Positions 18,821-28,353 of a stretch of 64,000 nucleotides of DNA are shown here, piece after piece (positions within the stretch are counted from its first letter, which is position 1; each line of letters starts with the position of its first letter). The translations under genes and the position numbers were made by a program. This stretch comes from Lonsdalea britannica (GTDB taxonomy: Bacteria > Pseudomonadota > Gammaproteobacteria > Enterobacterales > Enterobacteriaceae). Location of the stretch: the NCBI RefSeq assembly GCF_002111595.1, contig NZ_LUTN01000003.1, positions 124,001-188,000 of the forward strand, given 5' to 3'. The notes under the pieces are model-generated. The model was not told where the DNA came from. It ran no database searches and saw nothing but the letters and a program-made list of their open reading frames with translations.

Positions 18821-19021
18821 ATGTCATACGCTTACCCGCTCCACCGTATCGTTCTGCGCCGCAGCGCGGTCGTGCTTATTGGTCTGCTGGCGTTGCCAGT
18901 CATGCTGTTTCGACGCGATCGCGCCCGTTTCTACAGCTATCTGCATCGAGTATGGTTAAAAACCAGCGACGAACCGGTGTGGCACATGCAGTCAGAACAC
19001 GCCGCCGGCCACTTCTATTGA
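18821..19021 (+). CDS. ybfA: YbfA, small membrane protein of unknown function
   Basis: A 66-residue protein with an ATG at 18821, preceded by a GGAGG site (18810-18814). It has one likely membrane helix (about residues 15-32), then the conserved [14 protein letters not shown] and a C-terminus ending GHFY. These match E. coli YbfA (LHRVWSKTSDKPVW...GDFY). Function is unknown. In E. coli it lies between the kdp operon and ybgA, as here. Confidence 0.9.
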   Translation: MSYAYPLHRIVLRRSAVVLIGLLALPVMLFRRDRARFYSYLHRVWLKTSDEPVWHMQSEHAAGHFY

Positions 19022-19168
19022 GCGCAGCCCTGCGCCATTGTTTTCCGTTTGTCTCCCTCGCGTCTGAAATCGTCAGGCGCGACGGCATGATTTTCCTCAT
19101 CTTTCGCCTGACTCGCCTGTAAATCCGCTATGCTATTGAGATAGCAATTTCTTTTGATGAGGCACCTC

Positions 19169-20128
19169 ATGTCGAACTCGTTAATTCCCGTTGGCATAAG
19201 CGCCTGCCTGTTGGGAAATCAGGTCCGTTTCGATGGCGGACACAAGCGTTTTGGGTTTGCTGCGGACCAACTCACCCCTTATTTCAGTTTTGAGCCGATC
19301 TGCCCTGAGATCGCGGTCGGGCTGCCGACGCCGCGTCCGGCATTGCGTTTGGTCAAGAATGAACATGATGAAATCGCGTTGCAGGCCAGCAATGGCAGCG
19401 ATCTGGACGTCACCGAAGAGATGCACGCCTTCTCGGCGAGCAAGGTGAGCGAACTGGGTCATCTGTGCGGTTACATCGTTTGTGCCAAATCCCCCAGTTG
19501 CGGGATGGAGCGTGTACGCGTGTATGACGCCGATCAGAAAAATGCGCGGCGCAGCGGCGTCGGACTGTTTACTGAACATCTGACGGCCGCTATGCCTTGG
19601 CTGCCTGTCGAAGAGAACGGTCGTTTGAATGACGCGGTGCTGCGTGAGAATTTCATCGAGCGCGTTTTCGCGCTGCATGAGTTAAATCAGCTGTGGCAGC
19701 AGGGGCTGACTCGTGGGCGGCTGATGGCGTTTCACAGCCGTTACAAGCTGTTGTTGTTGGCGCACTCCCAGCCGGAATATCGCACATTGGGACGTTTCGT
19801 CGCCACGATGGATCAGTGGGAGTCTCTCGAGGAGTTCGCCGCGGAATACCGTCTGCGCTTGATGTCGCTGCTGTCGAATCCGGCGACCCGCCGTAACCAC
19901 ACTAACGTGCTCATGCATGTGCAGGGCTATTTCCGCAATCAGCTGAACGCCTCGCAGCGCCAGGAGCTGACCCAGCTCATCGATCGCTATCGTCAAGGGG
20001 TGCAGCCGTTGCTCGCGCCGATTACGCTCCTGCGCCACTATCTATCCGAATATCCGGATGACTATCTCGAGCAGCAGCGCTATTTCGCGCCGTATCCCGA
20101 AGCGTTGCGCTTGCGGTACGGCTACTAG
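19169..20128 (+). CDS. ybgA: Two-domain YbgA: DUF523 (TudS-like) plus DUF1722
   Basis: 319 residues from the ATG at 19169, chosen because GAGG lies 7 bases upstream; the ATG at 19154 has poorer support. Residues 1-150 form a DUF523 domain with cysteines 13 (SACLLG), 45 (CPE), 100, 105 and 111 (SPSCG). DUF523 includes TudS, an Fe-S thiouracil desulfidase. Residues about 180-310 are DUF1722, the only domain of the 169-residue E. coli YbgA. It is 22 bases before phrB, as in E. coli. A role in sulfur-modified pyrimidine metabolism is inferred from the DUF523 family; the DUF1722 role is unknown. Confidence 0.88.
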   Translation: MSNSLIPVGISACLLGNQVRFDGGHKRFGFAADQLTPYFSFEPICPEIAVGLPTPRPALRLVKNEHDEIALQASNGSDLDVTEEMHAFSASKVSELGHLCGYIVCAKSPSCGMERVRVYDADQKNARRSGVGLFTEHLTAAMPWLPVEENGRLNDAVLRENFIERVFALHELNQLWQQGLTRGRLMAFHSRYKLLLLAHSQPEYRTLGRFVATMDQWESLEEFAAEYRLRLMSLLSNPATRRNHTNVLMHVQGYFRNQLNASQRQELTQLIDRYRQGVQPLLAPITLLRHYLSEYPDDYLEQQRYFAPYPEALRLRYGY

Positions 20129-20150
20129 CTTTTCGTCGTAAGGACTTATT

Positions 20151-21575
20151 ATGGCTACGCATTTGGTCTGGTTTCGCCACGATTTACGCATCAGCGATAA
20201 TCTCGCGCTCCACGCCGCCTGTCAGGATAAAAAAGCCCGTGTGATTGGGCTGTTTATCGCCACGCCCCGCCAGTGGGCTGACCATGAGATGGCCGAACGT
20301 CAGGCCGCGTTTATGTTCGAAAACCTGCAGCGGCTCCAGCAGTCTCTGCACGATAAAGGCATCCCGCTGTACTACCAGCAGTGCGGCGACTTCAACGACA
20401 GCGTTGATGTACTGGTCGAGTTTTGCCAGCAGGAGCAGGTGACGAACCTGTTCTACAACTATCAGTACGAGCTGAATGAACGCCAGCGCGACCGAAAGAC
20501 GGAGCAGGCGCTGGATGGAAAGGTCGTTTGTCAGGGCTTCGATGACAGCCTGCTGCTGCCTCCCGGCAGCGTCATGACGGGCGACGGTAAGATGTATCGC
20601 GTCTTTACTCCGTTCAGTAAGGCGTTCGTTAAACGGTTGCAGCAGAGCGAAATCGCCTGCGCGCCAGCCCCTGCTTCACGCGGCAAGATGACGGACGATG
20701 TCCCGCCGGTGAAGCCATTTGACTACCCGTCAACCTCGGTGTCTGACGATTTCCCGGCCGGAGAAGAGGGCGCGCAGCAGCGGTTGCGCCAGTTCTTTCG
20801 CCAGAAGGCCGACGACTATGCCTCCCGGCGCGATATCCCCGCCGCGCCCGGCACCAGCCAACTGTCGCCGTATCTGGCGATCGGCGTCATCTCGCCGCGG
20901 CAGTGTCTCGAAGGGCTTCTCGCCGAGTATCCCGATACGCTGCGTCAGCCTGACAGCAGCGCCTTTGTGTGGTTTAACGAACTGATCTGGCGAGAATTTT
21001 ATCGTCACCTGATGGTTTATAGCCCCGAGCTGTGCCGCCATCAGCCATTTATTGCATGGACGAAGCAGGTCGAGTGGCGGGACGATCCCAAAGGGCTCAA
21101 AGCCTGGCAGGAGGGGCGCACCGGTTACCCCATTGTGGACGCGGGCATGCGCCAGCTTAATCACACCGGCTGGATGCACAACCGGCTGCGTATGATCTGC
21201 GCCAGCTTCCTCATTAAGGATCTGCTGATTGACTGGCGTGAGGGAGAGCGGTATTTCATGAGCCAACTGGTGGACGGCGATCTGGCCGCCAACAACGGAG
21301 GCTGGCAGTGGGCCGCGTCGACCGGGACCGACTCTGCGCCTTATTTCCGCATATTCAATCCGACCACGCAGGGGGAGCGCTTCGACCCGGACGGCGATTT
21401 TATCCGGCGCGGGGTGCCGGAGCTGGCGAAAGTCCCCGGCAAGTCGATTCACAACCCGCAGCGGTGGGCGCAACAACAGGGGCATAAGCTCGACTACCCG
21501 GCGCCCATCGTCGATCATAAACAGGCGAGAACCCGCACGCTGGCGGCGTTCGAGGCCGCAAAGAACAAACAATAA
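20151..21575 (+). CDS. phrB: Deoxyribodipyrimidine photolyase PhrB
   Basis: Light-driven repair of cyclobutane pyrimidine dimers. The 474-residue protein has an N-terminal antenna domain (VWFRHDLRISDNLAL) and a C-terminal FAD domain with FVWFNELIWREFYRHL, GYPIVDAGMRQL, GWMHNRLRM and the diagnostic WQWAASTGTDSAPYFRIFNP. Downstream of ybgA, with aagga before the ATG, and upstream of ybgI by 23 bases. Probably part of a ybgA-phrB-ybgI run. Confidence 0.97.
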   Translation: MATHLVWFRHDLRISDNLALHAACQDKKARVIGLFIATPRQWADHEMAERQAAFMFENLQRLQQSLHDKGIPLYYQQCGDFNDSVDVLVEFCQQEQVTNLFYNYQYELNERQRDRKTEQALDGKVVCQGFDDSLLLPPGSVMTGDGKMYRVFTPFSKAFVKRLQQSEIACAPAPASRGKMTDDVPPVKPFDYPSTSVSDDFPAGEEGAQQRLRQFFRQKADDYASRRDIPAAPGTSQLSPYLAIGVISPRQCLEGLLAEYPDTLRQPDSSAFVWFNELIWREFYRHLMVYSPELCRHQPFIAWTKQVEWRDDPKGLKAWQEGRTGYPIVDAGMRQLNHTGWMHNRLRMICASFLIKDLLIDWREGERYFMSQLVDGDLAANNGGWQWAASTGTDSAPYFRIFNPTTQGERFDPDGDFIRRGVPELAKVPGKSIHNPQRWAQQQGHKLDYPAPIVDHKQARTRTLAAFEAAKNKQ

Positions 21576-21598
21576 ATTATCAGGGAGCCGTTGTACTT

Positions 21599-22342
21599 AT
21601 GCGTAATACCGAACTGGAAACCGTCATTGATCGATTTCTGAATGTGTCCGCTTTTTCCGACTATGCCCCGAATGGGCTACAGGTCGAAGGCCGCAGCGAT
21701 GTAAAGCGGATCGTCACTGGGGTAACTGCCTGTCAGGCGTTGCTGGACGCCGCCGTGGCGCAGCAGGCCGATGCGGTGCTGGTGCATCATGGCTATTTCT
21801 GGAAAAGCGAGCCAGCGGTGATTCGCGGTATGAAACGTCGGCGTTTGAAAACGCTGTTGGCCAACGACATTAATCTGTACGGCTATCACCTGCCGCTGGA
21901 TGCGCACCCTGAGATCGGCAACAACGCCTGTCTGGCGGAAATGCTGAATATCACGCCGTTGGGCGAGATTGAATCGCTGCTGCCTTATGGCGAGCTGCAA
22001 CAGCCGCAGAGCGGCGATGAGCTGCGCCATCAGTTGGAAGAGGCGTTAGGTCGTTCGGTGCTGCACTGCGGCGATCATGCTCCGGCGATGATCAAACGGG
22101 TGGCCTGGTGTACCGGCGGCGGGCAAGGGTTTATCGATCAGGCCGCCGATTTCGGCGTGGATGCGTTTATCACCGGTGAGGTGTCTGAAAAGACGGTGCA
22201 TACCGCGCGAGAAATGGGGCTTCATTTCTATGCCGCAGGGCATCACGCCACGGAGAGAGCCGGGATCCGCGCGCTGGGCGAGTGGCTGGCGCAGCAGCAC
22301 GGTTTCGATGTGACCTTTATCGATATTCCCAACCCGGCTTAA
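21599..22342 (+). CDS. ybgI: YbgI, Nif3/DUF34-family metal-binding protein
   Basis: Nif3-like di-metal hydrolase family member, 247 residues as in E. coli. Metal ligand motifs are visible: VHHGYFWKSE (two His), YHLPLDAHP (Asp) and AGHHATERAG (His and Glu near the C-terminus). Often annotated as a GTP cyclohydrolase I type 2 homologue; the physiological substrate is unsettled. It precedes the pxp operon. Confidence 0.94.
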   Translation: MRNTELETVIDRFLNVSAFSDYAPNGLQVEGRSDVKRIVTGVTACQALLDAAVAQQADAVLVHHGYFWKSEPAVIRGMKRRRLKTLLANDINLYGYHLPLDAHPEIGNNACLAEMLNITPLGEIESLLPYGELQQPQSGDELRHQLEEALGRSVLHCGDHAPAMIKRVAWCTGGGQGFIDQAADFGVDAFITGEVSEKTVHTAREMGLHFYAAGHHATERAGIRALGEWLAQQHGFDVTFIDIPNPA

Positions 22343-22406
22343 TGACCGTCGTCGCTGGGGATGAGGCTGGACGGCGTCACAGCGGAGGTTTTCACGGGAG
22401 GTAAGG

Positions 22407-23063
22407 ATGCAACAGGTTCGCTGTTATCTGCTGGGAGAAAGTGCGGTGGTGCTGGAGCTGACGCCACCGGCTTCGCTGCAAAGCCAGCAACGTATCTGGG
22501 CGCTGGCAGAGCGCTTGCGCGGGGAAAGCGGGGTGGACGAAGTGATCCCCGGCATGAACAATCTGACGGTGATTCTGGCGCAGCCGGTGTTTGCGCCGAC
22601 GGCCGTATTAGCCCAGCTTCGTCATGCCTGGGATGAGATCGCGGCGCAGCCTCTGGCTTCACGCGATATTGAGATTCCGGTGATCTACGGCGGGACGCAC
22701 GGGCCGGATCTGGCGCATGTCGCGGCACACTGTGGCATGACGCCGCGTCAGGTCGTTGAATGCCATGCCGCCACGCGTTACACCGTTTACTTCATTGGCT
22801 TCCAGCCCGGCTTCGCGTATCTGGGCGATCTGGATGCGCGGCTGCATACGCCTCGTCGCGCGGAACCTCGTTTGAAAGTGCCTGCTGGTTCCGTCGGTAT
22901 CGGCGGGCATCAGACCGGTATTTATCCTTTATCCACTCCCGGCGGCTGGCAATTGATTGGCCGTACCGAGCTTTCGCTGTTTACGCCCGAATCGACGCCG
23001 CCGACGTTGCTGCGTCCGGGCGATCGGGTTCGCTTCGTTCCACAGCGGGAGGGACTATGCTGA
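22407..23063 (+). CDS. pxpB: 5-oxoprolinase subunit PxpB
   Basis: Subunit B of the prokaryotic ATP-dependent 5-oxoprolinase, which opens the damage metabolite 5-oxoproline to glutamate. 218 residues with the family signatures [44 protein letters not shown] and the terminal [11 protein letters not shown] strong ribosome-binding site (ggaggtaagg) precedes the ATG. It overlaps pxpC by 7 bases, so translation is probably coupled. Confidence 0.96.
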   Translation: MQQVRCYLLGESAVVLELTPPASLQSQQRIWALAERLRGESGVDEVIPGMNNLTVILAQPVFAPTAVLAQLRHAWDEIAAQPLASRDIEIPVIYGGTHGPDLAHVAAHCGMTPRQVVECHAATRYTVYFIGFQPGFAYLGDLDARLHTPRRAEPRLKVPAGSVGIGGHQTGIYPLSTPGGWQLIGRTELSLFTPESTPPTLLRPGDRVRFVPQREGLC

Positions 23064-23986
23064 CGATTATTCGGGCGGGTTTACAAACCACGGTTCAGGA
23101 TGCGGGTCGTTTCGGCTATCGCCAGTTCGGCATCGGTCAATGCGGCGCGCTGGATGTGCCCGCGCTGAGCATCGCTAATCTGCTGGTCGGCAACGAGGCC
23201 GATACGGCCGCGCTGGAAATAACGCTCGGCCAGTTTACGGCTAAATTCAACCGCCGATGCTGGATCGCGCTGAGCGGCGCGGATGCTCGCGCGGAGCTGG
23301 ATGGCCAAACGCTATGGACCGGGTGGCGCTATCCGGTCGAGCCGGGGCAGACGCTGCATCTGGGGATGCCGCGGCACGGTATGCGCAGCTATCTGGCGAT
23401 TTCAGGCGGTATCGACGTACCTGAGATATTGGGGTCGCGAAGTACCGATCTTAAGGCGGCGTTCGGCGGCTTACCGGGACGTCCGCTGGCAGATGGCGAC
23501 CGTCTGGCCTTAGGGAGTCCGCGACAGCTTCCCTCCAAGCCGATCGGCATAAAACAGCTGCTGTTCCATAACCGGGTTCGGGTCTTGACGGGGCCGGAGT
23601 ACCAGGAGTTCAGCGAAGTCGCGCGTGACGAGTTTTGGCGTACCGGCTGGCAGTTGAGCCCCCAGAGCAACCGGATGGGATATCGATTGCAGGGGCCAGA
23701 GCTGGCGCGCGTTTCCCACCGCGAGATATTGTCTCACGGCGTGTTGCCAGGGGTGATTCAAGTACCGCACAACGGCAAACCGATCGTCCTGATGTCGGAC
23801 GCTCAGACTACCGGCGGTTATCCGTGCATCGCCAGCGTGATCGCCGCCGATCTTTACCATCTGGCGCAGATCCGTTTGGGTGAATCGGTGCATTTCGTTC
23901 ACTGCTCGCTGTCTGAGGCTCGGCAGGCATGGCTGACTCAACGGCGTTATCTGGAACAACTGGCTTGGAGGCTACATGGTGATTGA
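23057..23986 (+). CDS. pxpC: 5-oxoprolinase subunit PxpC
   Basis: Partner subunit of PxpB in 5-oxoproline hydrolysis, 309 residues. The ATG at 23057 is chosen from the gggaggg site and the family start ([18 protein letters not shown]). The frame is open much further upstream, but that stretch lies inside pxpB. Motifs [42 protein letters not shown] and [13 protein letters not shown] are typical of the biotin-dependent carboxylase-like subunit. It overlaps pxpB by 7 bases and pxpA by 11. Confidence 0.96.
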   Translation: MLTIIRAGLQTTVQDAGRFGYRQFGIGQCGALDVPALSIANLLVGNEADTAALEITLGQFTAKFNRRCWIALSGADARAELDGQTLWTGWRYPVEPGQTLHLGMPRHGMRSYLAISGGIDVPEILGSRSTDLKAAFGGLPGRPLADGDRLALGSPRQLPSKPIGIKQLLFHNRVRVLTGPEYQEFSEVARDEFWRTGWQLSPQSNRMGYRLQGPELARVSHREILSHGVLPGVIQVPHNGKPIVLMSDAQTTGGYPCIASVIAADLYHLAQIRLGESVHFVHCSLSEARQAWLTQRRYLEQLAWRLHGD

Positions 23987-24713
23987 CTTGAACGCGGATC
24001 TGGGAGAAGGCGGGAAACATGACGAGGCGTTGCTGCGGTTGATTAGCTCAGCCAACATCGCTTGCGGCTTTCATGCTGGCGATGCGCAGACGATGCACCG
24101 TTCGGTGCGTTCGGCCATTAAATACGGCGTCACCATCGGCGCGCACCCGGGTTATCCCGACCGGGAACATTTCGGCCGCCGGGCCTTGCAGCTTTCACCC
24201 GATGCGGTCTTTGCCCAGGTCGTTTATCAAGTGGGGGCTCTGGCGGCGTTGGTTAAAGCGGAGGGCGCACGGATGTTCCACGTTAAGCCCCACGGCATGC
24301 TTTACAATCAGGCCGCGAAAGATCCGCAGCTGGCGGACGCGATCGCCAGAGCGGTCAAGGTGGTCGACCCCTTGCTGCATTTGGTTGGACTGGCGGGCAG
24401 CGAGCTGATTAACGCCGGAAAACGTTACGGGTTAAAGACGCGCGAGGAAGTGTTCGCCGACCGCAGTTATCAGGCCGACGGCACGCTGGTGCCGCGTGAT
24501 CAGAGCAGCGCGCTGATCACCAGCGACGAATTGGCGCTGGCTCAGACGCTTGAGATGATCCAACGCCAGCGAGTGCGCGCCACCGACGGCAGTTGGGTGC
24601 CGGTGAAAGCCGATACGGTATGCCTGCACGGCGATGGAGACCATGCGTTGCAGTTCGCCAGCAAGCTGCATCACAGTTTCGCGCAGTACGGCATTCATAT
24701 CGCCGCCTGCTGA
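23976..24713 (+). CDS. pxpA: 5-oxoprolinase subunit PxpA (LamB/YcsF family)
   Basis: Third subunit of the 5-oxoprolinase complex, 245 residues. The N-terminal [42 protein letters not shown] and [14 protein letters not shown] motifs define the YcsF family. The terminal [10 protein letters not shown] is also conserved. The 11-base overlap with pxpC makes a tight three-gene operon. Confidence 0.96.
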   Translation: MVIDLNADLGEGGKHDEALLRLISSANIACGFHAGDAQTMHRSVRSAIKYGVTIGAHPGYPDREHFGRRALQLSPDAVFAQVVYQVGALAALVKAEGARMFHVKPHGMLYNQAAKDPQLADAIARAVKVVDPLLHLVGLAGSELINAGKRYGLKTREEVFADRSYQADGTLVPRDQSSALITSDELALAQTLEMIQRQRVRATDGSWVPVKADTVCLHGDGDHALQFASKLHHSFAQYGIHIAAC

Positions 24714-24741
24714 GGAAAGACTATCAACGGGAGCGGAAGCT

Positions 24742-25533
24742 ATGCCGGAAGGCCCTGAAATCCGCCGCGCGGCGGATACGCTGTCGGCGGCTATCACCGG
24801 GAAAACGCTGACCGCCGTATGGTTTGCGTTTCCCGCGTTGAAAATCTACGAACCACGACTGACGGGCGCGCAGGTGACGGAAATTGTGACTCGAGGCAAG
24901 GCCCTGCTGACCTGCTTTTCCAACGATCTGGTGCTGTACAGCCATAACCAGCTGTATGGCGTTTGGCGCGTGGGACTTCCGGAGACGTTGCCGGAAACCA
25001 AGCGCGACCTGCGCGTTCGGTTGACCACGGCCGATAGCGCCGTGTCTCTGTATAGCGCGTCGGATATCGACATACTGACGACGGATCAACTGGCGACACA
25101 TCCTTTTTTGCAACGTATCGGTCCGGACGTGCTTGATATGACGCTGACGGCTGAACAGGTGCAAGAACGACTGTTGCTGCCTCGTTTTCGTCGTCGTCAG
25201 TTCAGTGGGCTGTTGCTGGATCAGGCTTTCCTGGCCGGGCTGGGGAACTATCTGCGAGCGGAAATCCTGTGGCAGGCCGAGCTGGCGCCGCAGCATCGCG
25301 CCGCGGATTTGTCGCCAGAACAATTGATGGCCCTGAGTCAGGCGCTGCTGGATATCCCGCGTTTGTCGTATCGGACACGCGGTGAAGGGGATGAACGACG
25401 ACATCACGGCGCCGTATTCCGCTTTCGCGTTTTTCATCGCGCCGGTAAACCCTGCGAGCGTTGCGGTCACCTTATTGAGCGCACGATGCTGTCGTCGCGA
25501 CCGTTCTACGGGTGTTCCCACTGCCAGCGTTAA
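24742..25533 (+). CDS. nei: Endonuclease VIII Nei
   Basis: DNA glycosylase/AP lyase that removes oxidised pyrimidines. The ATG at 24742 places the catalytic Pro2-Glu3 ([12 protein letters not shown]) at the N-terminus, which fixes the start. The 263 residues equal the E. coli length. Other motifs are the helix-two-turn-helix [14 protein letters not shown] and a C-terminal zinc finger [11 protein letters not shown]...CSHCQR. It is 28 bases after pxpA and convergent with gltA. Confidence 0.97.
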   Translation: MPEGPEIRRAADTLSAAITGKTLTAVWFAFPALKIYEPRLTGAQVTEIVTRGKALLTCFSNDLVLYSHNQLYGVWRVGLPETLPETKRDLRVRLTTADSAVSLYSASDIDILTTDQLATHPFLQRIGPDVLDMTLTAEQVQERLLLPRFRRRQFSGLLLDQAFLAGLGNYLRAEILWQAELAPQHRAADLSPEQLMALSQALLDIPRLSYRTRGEGDERRHHGAVFRFRVFHRAGKPCERCGHLIERTMLSSRPFYGCSHCQR

Positions 25534-25641
25534 GCGATGCACGGGCGGATAATGGGGGCGGAATCGTCGCCCATGACATTGGTTCGGCGGCGATGGTTTG
25601 CTGAGAAGCGGGCAGATGGGAAGGGGGAAGAGGGAGAAGGT

Positions 25642-25675
25642 ATCGCCCCAACTGAATACCTCCGGTCGGGGCGAT
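25642..25675 (-). terminator. Candidate terminator between nei and gltA
   Basis: atcgcccc pairs with ggggcgat across an 18-base loop, 7 bases beyond the gltA stop. On the minus strand it is followed by a C/T-rich tract rather than pure T, so strength is uncertain. Confidence 0.5.
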
Positions 25676-25681
25676 GCTTGA

Positions 25682-26967
25682 TTAGTGTTCTTTCACCTCA
25701 GGTTCGAAATCGCGTCGTTCGTAACCGGTGTAGAGCTGACGTGGACGGGCGATTTTCAGACCATCGCCGTGCATCTCACTCCAATGGGCAATCCAGCCGA
25801 CCGTGCGCGCCATTGCAAAGATGACGGTAAACATCGACGACGGAATTCCCATCGCTTTCAGAATGATGCCCGAGTAAAAGTCCACGTTCGGGTAGAGTTT
25901 GCGCTCGATGAAGTACGGATCGTTCAGGGCGATGTGCTCCAGCTCCATCGCCACTTCCAGCAGATCGTCCTTGGTCTTTAGCTCCTTCAGCACTTCGTGA
26001 CAGGTTTTACGCATGACGGTGGCGCGCGGGTCATAGTTTTTGTACACGCGGTGGCCAAATCCCATCAGGCGGAACGAATCGTTTTTGTCTTTCGCGCGCT
26101 CGATGAATTCCGGGATGTGTTTGACTGAACTAATTTCTTCCAGCATGCGCAGGCACGCTTCGTTAGCGCCGCCGTGTGCGGGGCCCATAGCGATGCGATA
26201 CCGGCGGCAATACAGGCGAAGGGATTGGCGCCGGACGAACCCGCCGTGCGGACGGTCGAAGTTGAGGCGTTCTGTTCATGGTCCGCGTGCAGGATCAGAA
26301 TCTTGTCCATGGCGCGCTCCAGCACCGGATTCACCACGTAATCTTCGCATGGTGTGGCGAACATCATGTGCAGGAAGTTGCCCGCATAGGAGAGATCGTT
26401 ACGCGGGTAGATGAACGGCTGGCCCAGCGAGTATTTGTAGCACATGGCGGCCACGGTCGGCATTTTCGACAGCAGACGATATGCGGCGATCTCGCGGTGC
26501 CGCGCATTGCTGATGTCCAGCGAGTCGTGATAGAAAGCGGCCAGCGCGCCGGTCACGCCGCACAGCACCGCCATCGGGTGCGAGTCGCGGCGGAAACCAT
26601 GAAACAGGCGGGTAATCTGCTCGTGGATCATGGTGTGACGGGTAACGATGGTTTTGAATTCGTCGTACTGCGCCTGCGACGGCGCTTCCCCGAACAACAG
26701 CATATAGCAGACTTCCAGGTAGTTGGACTTCTCCGCCAACTGATCGATGGGGTAGCCCCGGTGCAGCAGAATGCCTTTTTCGCCGTCGATAAAGGTGATT
26801 TTGGACTCGCAGGACGCTGTGGAGGTGAAACCGGGATCGAACGTGAAATAACCTTTTGCACCGAGGCTGCGGATATCGATCTCGTCGTAACCGAGCGTAC
26901 CGGACAGGACATCAAGCGCGATAGGCTCTTGACCGTCGATGGTAATCGTTGCGTGTTTGTCAGCCAT
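25682..26967 (-). CDS. gltA: Citrate synthase GltA, frameshifted near 26184
   Basis: Condenses oxaloacetate and acetyl-CoA, the entry reaction of the TCA cycle. The ATG at 26967 ([11 protein letters not shown]) has a strong AAGGAGA site. The repaired length is about 428 residues, against 427 in E. coli. Motifs: [12 protein letters not shown], the catalytic [12 protein letters not shown]-type segment ([19 protein letters not shown]), [10 protein letters not shown], and [14 protein letters not shown]. The frame breaks inside GPAHGG, where the plus strand has gggccc; the expected run is cccc, so one C is missing. Both flanks are fully conserved, so a sequencing deletion is more likely than a true null. 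Divergent from sdhCDAB. Confidence 0.93.
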
Positions 26968-27079
26968 TAACATTCTCCTTAGCGTTTTAATTGACGACAT
27001 TGCTCACCGTGACAGCGAGTCATCCTACCTGGGAGAGGCGACCGGAAGCCGGCTGGCATGACTCGGTAAAAACCGGTTG

Positions 27080-27169
27080 TTCAGGACGAGCCGTCAGCGG
27101 GGATGCTCCGCTGAGCGCAGGCGGTTGAGCCGCCGTGTGCTTGCCGGTTATCCGGCGCGTCGTCCTGAA
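27080..27169. repeat. 90-base cloverleaf-like inverted repeat upstream of gltA
   Basis: A 10-bp outer stem, TTCAGGACGA (27080-27089) with TCGTCCTGAA (27160-27169), encloses three successive hairpins: TCAGCGG/CCGCTGA, GGCGG/CCGCC and GCCGG/CCGGC. All arms are perfect Watson-Crick. Because it is palindromic, either strand could fold. On the minus strand it lies 113-202 bases upstream of the gltA ATG, where a long 5' leader would place it. I do not recognise it as a known element. Confidence 0.75.
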
Positions 27170-27351
27170 TTCATTGTAGTCATACCGATGACTTTTACGT
27201 GGACTCTTTCGACACTGTTACACAACCTTCGGCAATCGAAAAGCGCCGCCTATCGCCTTTGATATCAGTAACAAGCCTCAAAAACCAGTTGTAAAATTAA
27301 TGTTTAATAATTACCTATAAGACTGATTTATTTTTAATAAATTGTTAAATG

Positions 27352-27367
27352 CGTGATCTAATTCACC
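27352..27367. promoter_or_regulatory. Candidate CRP site upstream of sdhC
   Basis: CGTGA-TCTAAT-TCACC has symmetric half-sites matching 8 of 10 CRP consensus positions. It directly follows an ArcA-like TTGTTAAAT. Activation of sdh by CRP is known in E. coli; use of this site is inferred. Confidence 0.5.
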
Positions 27368-27622
27368 ATTCACAGCAAATTCCCTCAAACTCTATGTGTG
27401 CTATTTGTAATGATATTGTGAAGCACCTATACTTTTTTCAGGTCTCCGGAACATCCTGCAGTAGGAGCACCCAGCGTGATAGGTTTGCGCCGCCCCGGCT
27501 TAAAATTGGCTGACGGAGCGTGCGGCGAAATAAGGAGATGCCCGACTTATCTTCCTTTCAGCAACCTCTCATGCTGTCTGACCCCCACAATAGGTCCGGA
27601 GTAAGAAAATAATAAAAGTTGT

Positions 27623-28012
27623 GTGGGCGAACCTGTGAAAAAACAAAGACCTGTCAATCTGGATCTGCAAACGATCCATTTCCCCGCTACCGCGGTAGCC
27701 TCTATTCTCCATCGCGTTTCCGGCGTTATCACCTTTGTTTCCATCGGTATCCTGCTGTGGCTGCTGGGTCTTTCCCTGTCTTCGGAAGACGGGTTCATGC
27801 AGGCGGCGTCCATCATGGATAGCGTCATCGCCAAATTGGTTGTCTGGGGCATTTTGACCGCGCTGGCCTACCATGCCGTGGGCGGCTTGCGCCATTTGTT
27901 AATGGATTTCGGCGGCATTGAGGAAACCTTCGCCTCGGGTGAACGCTCCGCATGGATTGCTTTTGTTATTACTGTCGTGCTTTCAATCTTGTCTGGAGTC
28001 CTTGTATGGTAA
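27623..28012 (+). CDS. sdhC: Succinate dehydrogenase cytochrome b556 subunit SdhC
   Basis: Membrane anchor and haem b/quinone-binding subunit of complex II. 129 residues with [16 protein letters not shown], the haem-ligand region [10 protein letters not shown], three membrane helices, and the [17 protein letters not shown] motif. The GTG at 27623 is chosen by length against E. coli SdhC. An in-frame GTG at 27635 is the alternative. No good ribosome-binding site sits at the right distance from either, so initiation may be weak or regulated. It overlaps sdhD by 7 bases. Confidence 0.93.
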   Translation: MGEPVKKQRPVNLDLQTIHFPATAVASILHRVSGVITFVSIGILLWLLGLSLSSEDGFMQAASIMDSVIAKLVVWGILTALAYHAVGGLRHLLMDFGGIEETFASGERSAWIAFVITVVLSILSGVLVW

Positions 28013-28353
28013 GCAATGCTTCTGCACTCGGGCGTAATGGAGTACACGATTGGTTATTACTTCGCGCTGCTGCCATCGTCATCGTGCTGTACGTTTTGTA
28101 TCTCGTGGGTTTTTTCGTTACCGCGCCTGAACTCACCTATCCCCTCTGGCGTGATTTCTTCGCCCTGCGCCTCACCAAAGTGCTCACTCTTCTGACCTTA
28201 CTGTCGATTCTGGTGCATGCCTGGATCGGTCTGTGGCAGGTGTTGACCGACTACGTCAAACCGCTAGCCGTTCGGCTCACATTGCAGCTGGCGGTGGTGG
28301 TTGTGCTGATGGTGTATGTCATTTATGGAACGATTGTAGTGTGGGGGGCGTAA
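28006..28353 (+). CDS. sdhD: Succinate dehydrogenase membrane anchor SdhD
   Basis: Second membrane anchor of complex II, 115 residues as in E. coli. The ATG at 28006 starts inside the sdhC end (7-base overlap). Three membrane helices are evident. The haem/quinone region lies around [21 protein letters not shown], and DYVKP follows. The stop overlaps the sdhA start in a TAATG junction, so translation is coupled. Confidence 0.96.
   Translation: MVSNASALGRNGVHDWLLLRAAAIVIVLYVLYLVGFFVTAPELTYPLWRDFFALRLTKVLTLLTLLSILVHAWIGLWQVLTDYVKPLAVRLTLQLAVVVVLMVYVIYGTIVVWGA

Larger units (their letters stand above)
26968..27622. promoter_or_regulatory. gltA-sdhC divergent regulatory region
   Basis: 655 bases without a gene. 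It holds a large inverted repeat (27080-27169), an AT-rich stretch with an ArcA-like TTGTTAAAT (27342-27350), and a CRP-like site (27352-27367). From about 27400 onward comes the probable sdh leader. The arrangement agrees with the known ArcA and CRP control of E. coli sdh. Small ORFs here lack homology and ribosome-binding sites. Confidence 0.6.
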
